NCBI RefSeq assembly: GCF_000282095.2
Contig: NZ_AKKC02000016.1
Span: forward strand, 1 to 64,000
DNA length: 64,000 bases
DNA from: Rhizobium sp. CF080
GTDB taxonomy: Bacteria > Pseudomonadota > Alphaproteobacteria > Rhizobiales > Rhizobiaceae
Direction of reading: 5' to 3'
The position numbers were made by a program, and so were the translations under genes. Positions 37,203 to 45,625 of this stretch are shown piece by piece (position 1 is the stretch's first letter; each line of letters begins with the position of its first letter). Under the pieces are notes generated by a model. The model was not told where the DNA came from. It did no database searches and saw only the letters and a list, made by a program, of their open reading frames with translations.

Positions 37203-37287
37203 TGGTGGAGAGAGTTGGATTTGAACCAACGTAGGCTGAGCCAACGGATTTACAGTCCGTCCCCTTTAACCACTCGGGCATCTCTCC
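37203..37287 (-). tRNA. tRNA-Tyr (anticodon GTA)
   Basis: The 85-nt class II tRNA starts GGAGAGATGCCCGAGTGGTT, has the anticodon loop CTGTAAA (GTA), a long variable arm, and ends ACTCTCTCCACCA with encoded CCA. It is the first gene of the Tyr-Gly pair before tuf. Confidence 0.97.
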
Positions 37288-37489
37288 AGTTTTTCGTCCG
37301 GATCGTGAGACCAAGTTCGTCAGACCGTGAAGCTTGCCGCCCCTCGATCTGCGCCGCGTATATGACCGCCTCGTTCTCGTCTGTCAACACGAGGAAGACG
37401 CAAAAATGACGAAAATAAATCAGTCCCTCTTTCGGCCCGCCTCCCCGTCGAGGGCTTTGCCCGGAGAGCGAGGATGGCTATAAGGCCTG

Positions 37490-38368
37490 ATGAGCAAGGA
37501 CGACAAAGAAGACAAATCCACCCGCGACACCCATTACGCGACGCTCCGGCGCGCCGTGCGCGATGCCAGGCGCGAGCGTGGCGAAATTCCGACGCCGCCG
37601 CTGAAGCGGCCGAAATCCAACAAGGACTGGAAGCCGCCGCAGCTCCAGCCGGAACAGGTCTTCCTTTACGGCCTGCACACGGTGCGCGCGGCCCTCGACA
37701 ACCCCGAGCGCAAGCTCATCAAGCTGTCGGTGACGCAGAACGCCTTCGCGCGGCTCGAGATCGGTGAACCGGAGACGCTGTCCTTTCCGGTCGAATTCGT
37801 CTCGCCGCAGGATATCGACAAGGTGCTCGGCCCCGAAGCCATCCACCAGGGTGTGATGCTGGAAACACGCCCCCTGCCCGTTCGGCGCTTGGAAGCCTTG
37901 AAGGCAAGTCCGCTCCTGCTGGTCCTCGACCAGGTGACCGACCCGCACAATGTCGGCGCGATCATGCGCTCAGCCGTCGCGTTCGGCGCGGGCGCGGTCA
38001 TCACCACCCAGAGACATAGCCCGACCGAATCCGGCGTGCTCGCCAAATCGGCCTCCGGGGCGCTGGAACTCATACCTTATATACAGATCACCAATCTCGC
38101 CGACGCGATCGAAGAACTGCATCGGCTCGGTTTCCAGACGATCGGTCTCGATTCGGAAGGCCCAGCCCCGCTCGAAGGCACGTTTGCCGGCGGCCGGATC
38201 GCGCTGGTGCTGGGTTCGGAGGGCAAGGGCCTGCGGCAGAAGACCCGCGAGACGGTCACCGCACTCGCCCGCCTCGACATGCCGGGCGCCATAAAGTCGC
38301 TCAACGTCTCGAACGCCGCCGCGATCGCGCTTTATGCGACACGGCAGCATCTCGCCAAGGCCGGCTGA
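37490..38368 (+). CDS. rlmB: 23S rRNA 2'-O-ribose methyltransferase of the SpoU family (RlmB-like)
   Basis: RlmB methylates the ribose of G2251 in the P-loop of 23S rRNA. The 292-residue protein has a basic N-terminal extension (about 50 residues), a substrate-binding domain from about YGLHTVRAAL, and the trefoil-knot SPOUT domain with LDQVTDPHNVGAIMRSA, LVLGSEGKGLR and SLNVSNAAAIALY, the three SpoU motifs. It diverges from the tRNA-Tyr gene across a 202-nt gap. TrmH is the main alternative, but the N-terminal domain favours RlmB. Confidence 0.9.
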   Translation: MSKDDKEDKSTRDTHYATLRRAVRDARRERGEIPTPPLKRPKSNKDWKPPQLQPEQVFLYGLHTVRAALDNPERKLIKLSVTQNAFARLEIGEPETLSFPVEFVSPQDIDKVLGPEAIHQGVMLETRPLPVRRLEALKASPLLLVLDQVTDPHNVGAIMRSAVAFGAGAVITTQRHSPTESGVLAKSASGALELIPYIQITNLADAIEELHRLGFQTIGLDSEGPAPLEGTFAGGRIALVLGSEGKGLRQKTRETVTALARLDMPGAIKSLNVSNAAAIALYATRQHLAKAG

Positions 38369-38443
38369 CCCGGCCGTTTAAGACTCCCATGCGCGGGGCA
38401 AACGTGTCATGGGAAGTCTTCGCAACTGATGTGACCGCCCGCC

Positions 38444-39241
<798 letters not shown>

Positions 39242-39399
39242 CATCGTCGTCCTATTGTCATCATTCGGTGACATTGCCCATGGAGCCGACTGCAGGATGC
39301 AGCCGCCACAACAGGCCGATCCGATGCGTTGCATTCCCTTTCGGATGCGCTTAGGAAGCCGCTGCGCGTGAGATTACCGAGCAAAGATGAGGATTATTG

Positions 39400-40704
39400 A
39401 TGCGTATCGTGATGGTTGGATCAGGTTATGTCGGCCTCGTGTCGGGAGCCTGCTTTGCGGATTTCGGACATGACGTGATCTGTGTCGACAAGGCTGAGGA
39501 AAAGATCGAGGCGCTGAAAAAGGGCGTCATCCCGATCTTCGAACCGGGCCTCGACGATCTGGTCGAATCGAACGTCAAATCCCGTCGCCTTTCCTTCACC
39601 ACCGAGCTCGGCCCGGCGGTGGCCGATGCCGATGTCGTCTTCATCGCAGTCGGCACGCCATCGCGCCGCGGCGACGGCCATGCGGACCTCGGCTACGTCT
39701 ATGCCGCAGCCAAGGAAATCGCCGAAGCGCTGACCGGCTTCACCGTCATCGTCACCAAGTCGACCGTCCCGGTCGGCACCGGCGACGAAGTGGAGCGGAT
39801 CATCCGCGAAACCAATCCGGATGCGGATTTCGCCGTCGTCTCCAACCCGGAATTCCTGCGCGAAGGCGCTGCGATCGAGGACTTCAAGCGTCCGGACCGC
39901 ATCGTCGTCGGCCTTTCCGACGAGCGTGCTCGCGGGGTGATGACGGAAGTCTATCGTCCGCTCTATCTCAACCAGTCGCCGCTCCTCTTCACCAGCCGCC
40001 GCACGTCCGAGCTGATCAAATATGCCGCCAACGCCTTCCTGGCGATGAAGATCACCTTCATCAACGAGATGGCCGACCTCTGTGAGCGCGTCGATGCCGA
40101 CGTCCAGGACGTTTCGCGCGGCATCGGCCTCGATGGCCGCATCGGCTCGAAATTCCTGCATGCCGGTCCCGGCTATGGCGGCTCCTGCTTCCCGAAGGAT
40201 ACTTTGGCGCTCGCCAAGACCGCCCAGGACTATGACAGCCCGGTGCGCCTGATCGAAACGACCATCGCCGTCAACGACACTCGCAAGCGCGCCATGGGCC
40301 GCAAGGTGATCGCGGCCGCCGGCGGCGACGTGCGTGGCAAGAAGGTCGCAGTCTTCGGCCTGACCTTCAAGCCGAATACCGACGACATGCGCGACAGCCC
40401 GGCGATCGCCGTCGTCCAGACGCTGCAGGATGCCGGCGCGATCATTTCAGGCTACGATCCGGAAGGCATGGAAAACGCCAGGCAGATGATGGATATCGAA
40501 TTCGCCAGCGGCCCCTATCAGGCCGCTGAAGGCGCAGATGTCGCGGTTCTCGTCACCGAATGGAACGAGTTCCGGGCGCTCGACCTGGAGCGGCTGAAAT
40601 CCGTCATGAAGAGCCCGGTTCTCGTCGACCTGCGCAATGTCTATCGGGCGCGGGAGGTGGAAGCGCATGGCTTTGCCTATACCGGCGTCGGCAAGGTGCA
40701 CTAG
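39400..40704 (+). CDS. UDP-glucose 6-dehydrogenase (Ugd/RkpK-like)
   Basis: The enzyme oxidises UDP-glucose to UDP-glucuronate with 2 NAD+, supplying glucuronic acid for exopolysaccharide, capsule or LPS. The 434-residue protein starts with the Rossmann motif MRIVMVGSGYVGLVSGACFA; the central part has SNPEFLREGAAIEDF and the catalytic-cysteine segment GPGYGGSCFPKDT, with C263 as nucleophile; the C-terminal domain ends in GFAYTGVGKVH. The ATG at 39400 has GAGG 7 nt upstream. In Sinorhizobium the equivalent (rkpK) is needed for surface polysaccharide; the nearby KpsS-like pair is compatible with that. Confidence 0.93.
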   Translation: MRIVMVGSGYVGLVSGACFADFGHDVICVDKAEEKIEALKKGVIPIFEPGLDDLVESNVKSRRLSFTTELGPAVADADVVFIAVGTPSRRGDGHADLGYVYAAAKEIAEALTGFTVIVTKSTVPVGTGDEVERIIRETNPDADFAVVSNPEFLREGAAIEDFKRPDRIVVGLSDERARGVMTEVYRPLYLNQSPLLFTSRRTSELIKYAANAFLAMKITFINEMADLCERVDADVQDVSRGIGLDGRIGSKFLHAGPGYGGSCFPKDTLALAKTAQDYDSPVRLIETTIAVNDTRKRAMGRKVIAAAGGDVRGKKVAVFGLTFKPNTDDMRDSPAIAVVQTLQDAGAIISGYDPEGMENARQMMDIEFASGPYQAAEGADVAVLVTEWNEFRALDLERLKSVMKSPVLVDLRNVYRAREVEAHGFAYTGVGKVH

Positions 40705-40774
40705 GCAGTCCCCAAGGCGTCGGGATTGAAGGCACCGGCCTGGAACCTTGGGCTTTGCGCGAGGGGTGTCCCGT

Positions 40775-41146
40775 ATGACCACGGAAGCGAAAATCACTTG
40801 GGTCTTGGCGCCGCTGCTGATGGCGGCGCCGGCTTTCGCCCAGACCGAACCGATCCGGTCCGCCGAACAGCACATATCCTGTTCGGCCTTCTATTCGATG
40901 CGCGAGGTCATGGCCAGGGAGTTCGGCAAGAGCGGCCTGACCGCCGGCCTCGTACCCCGCGATGAGGAGCATATGCATGCCGCGCTGCTGATCCTGCAGG
41001 ATATTGGCTATCCGCGAGACGGCACCAGCGCGCTCTTCGAGAGACAGACGCAGCAGATGCTGGAAAGGACCCAGTCGATGACGGAGACGGATTTCGCCGC
41101 GCTGGACCGGTCCTGCCAGTCGCTTCTGGAACAATCCAGGCGATAG
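40775..41146 (+). CDS. Uncharacterised small secreted protein
   Basis: This 123-residue product starts MTTEAKITWVLAPLLMAAPA and has a Sec signal peptide with likely cleavage after AFA. The mature protein is helical and soluble, with two cysteines (ISCSAF and RSCQSL) that could form a disulfide in the periplasm. I know no family for it. It lies 70 nt after ugd and 15 nt before the lytic transglycosylase gene on the same strand, so it may be cotranscribed with them. Confidence 0.7.
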   Translation: MTTEAKITWVLAPLLMAAPAFAQTEPIRSAEQHISCSAFYSMREVMAREFGKSGLTAGLVPRDEEHMHAALLILQDIGYPRDGTSALFERQTQQMLERTQSMTETDFAALDRSCQSLLEQSRR

Positions 41147-41161
41147 ACAATCCGGTTCTGA

Positions 41162-42142
41162 ATGTTCCTGGTGTGGAAGGCTTTCAAGCGGCGGCTTGAT
41201 TGGGCATATTGCATGCCGATGATGTTTCGCCATCTCATGCAGACAGGCTTGGCCTTGTCATTGGCAGTCCCGCCCCATGGCGGGAGCATTGCGGCTGCCG
41301 AAGACCCCGCCGCTCCCGAATGCCGATACGAGCGTGCGGCGTCGGGCGGCATGGACCGGCTCTGCATCCGCGCCGAAACCTACAATGAGGATCTCTGCCA
41401 GGTGATGGAGCGGCTCGCCGTGACGAACGGGCTGCCCCCGGAATTTTTCGCGCGCCTGATCTGGCGCGAAAGCCTGTTTCGAGCCAATGCAGTGAGCCCG
41501 AAAGGCGCCGAGGGCATCGCCCAGTTCATGCCGGGAACTGCCAAGATCCGGGGGCTGGCAAACAGTTTCGATGTCGCCGAAGCGCTTGTCGCGTCCGCTC
41601 TCTATCTCGGCGATCTCCGCAACCGTTTCGGCAATCTCGGCCTTGCCGCCGCGGCCTATAATGCGGGAGAAGCCGGCCTGGAAACCTTCCTGAAAGCCGG
41701 GCGATTGCCGATCGAGACGCGCGACTACGTGTTTGCGATTACCGGCCATTCCGCCGAGACATGGAAGGACAATCCGCCGAAGGTGGCGGCTCAGGCTCTC
41801 GATCCCGGAAAATCCTTCATCGACGGCTGCGTGCGGCTCGCCAATACACGGCGGCTCAACGAGACCGTCCTGATCGCCTCGGCGGATTGGGCCCCATGGG
41901 GCGTGCAGCTTTCGGCCCACTACAATCCGAATATGGCCAGCCAACTGTTTGCCAACACGATCGGCAGGCTGCCGGCGCCGCTCAACTCGGAACGGGCGCT
42001 CGTCGTGCGGCAGAAACGCGGCAATTTCGGCTATCGCCCGCGCTACGCAGCCCGGATCGGCCGCGCCACCAGGGCCGAGGCGACTGATTTGTGCGCGAGG
42101 ATCAGGGCACAGGGGGTGTCTTGCACAGTGTTCAGGAATTGA
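41162..42142 (+). CDS. Periplasmic lytic transglycosylase (SLT domain)
   Basis: The protein cleaves the glycan strand of peptidoglycan. In the 326-residue reading frame the SLT domain has the catalytic glutamate in LIWRESLFRANAVS (about residue 102), followed by GAEGIAQFMPGTAKI and LAAAAYNAGEAG, the three motifs of the family. The final stretch TRAEATDLCARIRAQGVSCT resembles the end of a SPOR domain, which binds denuded glycan. A start at 41213 (MPMMFRHLMQTGLALSLA) would place a signal peptide at the N-terminus and may be the true one. Confidence 0.88.
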   Translation: MFLVWKAFKRRLDWAYCMPMMFRHLMQTGLALSLAVPPHGGSIAAAEDPAAPECRYERAASGGMDRLCIRAETYNEDLCQVMERLAVTNGLPPEFFARLIWRESLFRANAVSPKGAEGIAQFMPGTAKIRGLANSFDVAEALVASALYLGDLRNRFGNLGLAAAAYNAGEAGLETFLKAGRLPIETRDYVFAITGHSAETWKDNPPKVAAQALDPGKSFIDGCVRLANTRRLNETVLIASADWAPWGVQLSAHYNPNMASQLFANTIGRLPAPLNSERALVVRQKRGNFGYRPRYAARIGRATRAEATDLCARIRAQGVSCTVFRN

Positions 42143-42443
42143 AGCCGCATTAGAGTGCGGAGCGGGGCGTTCAAACTACCTCCCGCGCAGGAATGGAGAT
42201 CAACAGTTTTGTGCCTGCCCGGTCCGGGAGGTTCCATCCGGGCTGGTCGCGACGGAGCCCTGCGGCAGGCACCGGAACCATCGCGCCGCCACAGCCACGA
42301 AAGTTAAAGACCGGGCCGCATCCTTGCGCACGCATCAAACTGTAGAATTCAATGAAGCAGGGATCAACCGAGCCATCCCGTGTGCTCAGCCCAGAGCTAG
42401 CGAATCTTGGTCTCGGTATCGTACTTCTGTATTGCTATGTCAC
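42143..42443. other. Gene-free stretch with a long-range inverted repeat
   Basis: No convincing gene lies here. A 9-bp inverted repeat (gtgcctgcc at 42211-42219, ggcaggcac at 42264-42272) encloses 44 nt with further GC-rich partial pairing, which could be a structured RNA or an end remnant of the accessory patch that follows. No similarity to a known RNA is claimed. Confidence 0.3.
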
Positions 42444-42716
42444 CTATTCGATTTTGTCATTTGCCTCATACCATTCGCCGGGTTCAGCCTTCAAATGCTC
42501 TAAGACGATGCGCGTGACGATTGTAGCTATGTGGTCGAGTTCTTCAGCGATTTGTTCGGCACCGAGGGGTTCGGCGCCCATCGATATGTCCTCTTCTGAC
42601 AAGGGTTCGAGATCGTATTTCAGGCTCATCGCCCTCACGTTTATCTCGGCTAGTTCCTGCAGGACATTTGCAAGTGCGGAGCCCTCGAATGGTCGGTTGC
42701 TGTTTGCTGGTTGCAT
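42444..42716 (-). CDS. Uncharacterised small acidic protein (possible antitoxin-like partner)
   Basis: I do not recognise this 90-residue protein. The ATG at 42716 has AGGAG 6 nt upstream; a TTG at 42737 is the alternative. It is strongly acidic (about 19 Asp/Glu to 6 Lys/Arg), predicted helical (IAEELDHIATIVTRIVLEHL), and has no signal peptide. It begins 49 nt after the stop of the larger unknown gene on the same strand and is probably cotranscribed with it. Acidic small partners are typical of toxin-antitoxin and immunity pairs, but nothing in the sequence proves that. Confidence 0.65.
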   Translation of the reverse strand: MQPANSNRPFEGSALANVLQELAEINVRAMSLKYDLEPLSEEDISMGAEPLGAEQIAEELDHIATIVTRIVLEHLKAEPGEWYEANDKIE

Positions 42717-42765
42717 GTCATCTCCTGCATTACGCAATCAAAGCGTGACAGGATTCACGGCGGGG

Positions 42766-43419
42766 TCAAGGCTCTTTCGGGTCATCAAGCAGGCTCAGCA
42801 AGCCACCTTTGTGAAGTTGATCTGGACGTACAGTGAAGCTGTGCAATTCTCGCTTTTCTTCCGGATCAAGCCCACTTGCCGCGATAGCGCTGTAAATTCT
42901 CTCTTCGACCCAATCGGCACCTTCGCGCAAAAGCTCAAGCGAGTTTCGGCCCGTGTACATGCCGCCGCGCATCATAAGCACCGTGCGCACGTCCTCTGGG
43001 CGATCTGCAAACAGCGAAAGTGTCGGTCGCACAACACTTCCGTCATCTTTCAACCAAGCCTCATAAGCGGCCCACTCATATTCGTGTATGATGTTATCGC
43101 GCTCTTTGCGAAGGAATTCCCAGAATATCGGGTGTTGGTCTTTGTGCGCCCTGATCGACGTCCATTCCGCAGCAACGGCTTGGCGGAGATCGGTGTTTAT
43201 GCACGAGCGGGCATCGACTTGAAACAGATCGATGCATGTCCGCAGGATTGTACACGTCCCGATCCATATCACTTTCCACTCAGAGAGCAGAAAGCTTGCG
43301 TCGCGAAGGTAGTCCTCCAGGTGCCGAATGCCCGATCTCGCATCTGATAGGGCGCGGTAGCTGTTCAGGAAATACTTAACTTCGATGTACATCGGGGGGA
43401 TATTGATAGGTAGCGTCAT
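42766..43419 (-). CDS. Uncharacterised helical protein with an R-x4-H (HEPN-like) motif
   Basis: This 217-residue protein matches no family I can name. It is rich in predicted helices and contains EFLRKERDNIIHEYEW, in which R107-D-N-I-I-H112 fits the R-[NDH]-x3-H motif of HEPN ribonucleases found in toxins and defence systems. It has no signal peptide. The ATG at 43419 is preferred to a GTG at 43434. Together with the acidic gene behind it (42444-42716) it forms a two-gene unit in a lower-GC stretch next to tRNA-Thr. RNase or toxin activity is a hypothesis only. Confidence 0.65.
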   Translation of the reverse strand: MTLPINIPPMYIEVKYFLNSYRALSDARSGIRHLEDYLRDASFLLSEWKVIWIGTCTILRTCIDLFQVDARSCINTDLRQAVAAEWTSIRAHKDQHPIFWEFLRKERDNIIHEYEWAAYEAWLKDDGSVVRPTLSLFADRPEDVRTVLMMRGGMYTGRNSLELLREGADWVEERIYSAIAASGLDPEEKRELHSFTVRPDQLHKGGLLSLLDDPKEP

Positions 43420-43581
43420 CACGTTTAGCCCCACTCAATTAATGCCGAATTCTCGGGGGCTAAACTGAGTCGCAAGCCATCGTTTGCTATGCGACAGTTG
43501 CGTCCCATGTCGCATGGATTTGCCGGGAGCCCCGTGGAATTCGTGGGAAATCAAGGGGAGCAGCCGCAACACGAAATGCAA

Positions 43582-43610
43582 CATGCCGCCCATTTTATTC
43601 GAGCGGCATG
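43582..43610 (-). terminator. Hairpin following tRNA-Thr
   Basis: An 8-bp perfect stem (catgccgc at 43582-43589, gcggcatg at 43603-43610) with a 13-nt loop lies 22 nt past the end of tRNA-Thr on the minus strand. No good T-run follows, so it is a weak terminator or processing signal. Confidence 0.45.
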
Positions 43611-43632
43611 CCGTTAAGGTCTGTAAATTCTT

Positions 43633-43708
<76 letters not shown>

Positions 43709-43959
43709 ACTTTCGAGTGGGGAGTTACCAGATTTTCCCCTCCTGTAAAGAGAAAATCGCTGCAACACCACATGCCGTGCATTCGAGTTGCGTTGTTTCA
43801 CTTACCGGGGAAGGCGCAAGGCGCTTGTCCAAAAGCCTGTTTTTCCTGTACTTAATGCCGTCCGGCCGGCATGGTCCTGTCACAGGCTCGTGTTAGCTCA
43901 AATGGTTACAGCGTCCCTTGCGCGGCCCTTCGGGCGGCGGCACCCTCAAAGGCCCGTTC

Positions 43960-44733
43960 ATGTCGTCCCAGACGAACAAGCTCTCCATCATCGCCTCGAC
44001 AGCCCCGGAAGCACAAACCGCGCTGGAGGAACTCGTGCGGCTCTACGGCAACGTGCCGACCGCGGAAGCGGACGTGATCGTCGCGCTCGGCGGCGACGGT
44101 TTCATGCTGCAGACGCTGCATGACACGATCCATACGGGCAAGAGCGTCTATGGCATGAACTGTGGCTCGGTCGGCTTCCTGATGAACGATTTTCGCGCCG
44201 AGCAACTTCATGAGCGGGTGGCCGAATCGGTCGAGAACGAATTTCACCCGCTGAAGATGACGACGGAAAACGAGGACGGCTCGACGTCGGCAGCTCTCGC
44301 CATCAACGAGGTCTATCTCTTCCGGCAATCCTACCAGGCGGCGAAGCTGCGCGTCGAGATCGACGGCCATGTGCGGCTGGAGGAGCTGATCTGCGACGGC
44401 CTGATGATCGCCACGCCCGCAGGCTCCACCGCCTACAATCTGTCGGCGCATGGGCCGATCCTGCCGCTGGAAGCCCCGCTGCTCGCCATGACGCCGGTCT
44501 CCGCGTTTCGCCCGCGGCGTTGGCGCGGCGCGCTGCTGCCGAACCATGTCTGCGTCGATATCCACATCCTCGAGCCGGAGAAGCGGCCGGTCAACGCCGT
44601 TGCCGACAATACGGAGGTGAAGTCGGTGCTGAAGGTGCGGGTGGCGCAGTCGACCGAGATTACCGCCCGCATCCTGTCCGATCCTAACCATTCCTGGTCC
44701 GACCGGATTCTCGCGGAGCAGTTCAACAACTGA
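43960..44733 (+). CDS. nadK: NAD kinase
   Basis: NAD kinase phosphorylates NAD+ to NADP+, the only route to NADP. The 257-residue protein begins MSSQTNKLSIIASTAPEAQT and has the GGDG motif at residues 44-47 (VIVALGGDGFMLQTL), then GMNCGSVGFLMND, LICDGLMIATPAGSTAYNLS, all family motifs. The ATG at 43960 is preferred to 43918. The stop codon lies within a 20-bp tandem repeat (44731-44770). It converges on the TetR gene. Confidence 0.95.
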   Translation: MSSQTNKLSIIASTAPEAQTALEELVRLYGNVPTAEADVIVALGGDGFMLQTLHDTIHTGKSVYGMNCGSVGFLMNDFRAEQLHERVAESVENEFHPLKMTTENEDGSTSAALAINEVYLFRQSYQAAKLRVEIDGHVRLEELICDGLMIATPAGSTAYNLSAHGPILPLEAPLLAMTPVSAFRPRRWRGALLPNHVCVDIHILEPEKRPVNAVADNTEVKSVLKVRVAQSTEITARILSDPNHSWSDRILAEQFNN

Positions 44734-44770
44734 CTCAGCGTCAGCGTGCGTGACTCAGCGTCAGCGCGCA
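44731..44770. repeat. Two 20-bp tandem repeats at the end of nadK
   Basis: The unit tgactcagcgtcagcgtgcg (44731-44750) is followed directly by tgactcagcgtcagcgcgca (44751-44770); 18 of 20 bases agree. The first tga is the nadK stop codon. The repeat lies in the convergent gap before the tetR stop and probably arose by slippage. Confidence 0.7.
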
Positions 44771-44798
44771 AACAAAGCCTGTTGCACTGACGTGAAGC

Positions 44799-45455
44799 TC
44801 AGCGCCTCGGGGCAAAGGCGCGCAAAAAAGTGCGGGTGGCATTCGCCGCCATCTGGTCGATCTCCGATTCCGGCGTCTGGCGGCCGATCTGCTGGTCGTA
44901 GCGAAGGTCGGTCGCGAGAAGCGCCATATACTGGCGGGCCGCAAGCGCCGGATCGTCGATCTGGAGATAACCGCTATGGGCAAGCTGTGCCAGGCGGGCG
45001 GCGATGGCCGGATATTTCTTGCCCGGCCCGTATTCCTTCCAGGTCTCGAAAAGCTCTGGGAAACGGGCGCCTTCGGTCTCGACCACCTTGCGCAGCCAGC
45101 GGCCGTTCGGGTCGCAGATCGCCTTGCGCAGGAGCTGGGCCGAAAATTGCGTCAGCTCCGTCTCGATATCCTGCGGCGCCACGGGGAAAGTATCGAGGAC
45201 ACGAAAAAAACCGGCGCTGGAGCGGTCGGTGATTTCGGCGACCACCACCTTGAAGAGGTTATCCTTGTCGCCGAGCTGGTTGTAGATCGTCTGGCGCGAA
45301 ACCCCTGCCCTTGCCGCGATCGCATCGATGCTGGCACCGCCAAAGCCTTCCTGGGCAAAAACATCGGCTGCGGCATTGAGGATTGCCTGGCGCTTGTTCT
45401 GCGCCGGCGGCCATGTGTCGTAATCGCGTGAAAGCTCGGCAGACGAATTTTTCAT
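44799..45455 (-). CDS. TetR-family transcriptional regulator
   Basis: The 218-residue protein has a TetR-type helix-turn-helix (RQAILNAAADVFAQEGFGGA, then IDAIAARAGVSRQTIYNQLG) at residues about 22-68, and a helical ligand-binding domain. The ATG at 45455 is preferred to 45500. It is divergent from an MFS efflux gene; the spacer contains the inverted repeat ttggaca-n4-tgtccaa (45483-45489 and 45494-45500) inside the efflux promoter. It therefore most likely represses the efflux gene and perhaps itself; the inducer is unknown. Confidence 0.9.
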   Translation of the reverse strand: MKNSSAELSRDYDTWPPAQNKRQAILNAAADVFAQEGFGGASIDAIAARAGVSRQTIYNQLGDKDNLFKVVVAEITDRSSAGFFRVLDTFPVAPQDIETELTQFSAQLLRKAICDPNGRWLRKVVETEGARFPELFETWKEYGPGKKYPAIAARLAQLAHSGYLQIDDPALAARQYMALLATDLRYDQQIGRQTPESEIDQMAANATRTFLRAFAPRR

Positions 45456-45474
45456 GACATCACCATAGCGGGGC

Positions 45475-45503
45475 TTGACGGATTGGACAATTGTGTCCAA
45501 AAT
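45475..45503 (+). promoter_or_regulatory. Efflux promoter with TetR operator
   Basis: On the plus strand ttgacg (45475-45480) and caaaat (45498-45503) lie 17 bp apart; the interrupted palindrome ttggaca-attg-tgtccaa (45483-45500) fills the spacer and reaches the -10 element. A bound repressor here would block polymerase directly. Confidence 0.65.
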
Positions 45504-45625
45504 ATTTTACATGATTGACTAGGCCCATCTTCCCACACGCGGCCGGCTTTCATATTCATCTCCCATAATCGTCCTCGCCCTGCCGTTACCACGGCAGATG
45601 TGGTGACGGGAAAGGTTTTTTCCAA

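Noticed and set aside
42352..43347. A 331-codon plus-strand open frame covering both unknown accessory genes
   Set aside because: The translation is rich in Ser, Cys and Arg without domain structure, whereas the minus-strand genes have ribosome-binding sites and protein-like composition. Kept as rejected with some doubt.
43894..43913. A tRNA D-arm-like segment (tagctcaaatggttacagcg region) before nadK
   Set aside because: No anticodon arm, T-arm or acceptor pairing follows, so it is not a tRNA and not clearly a remnant.
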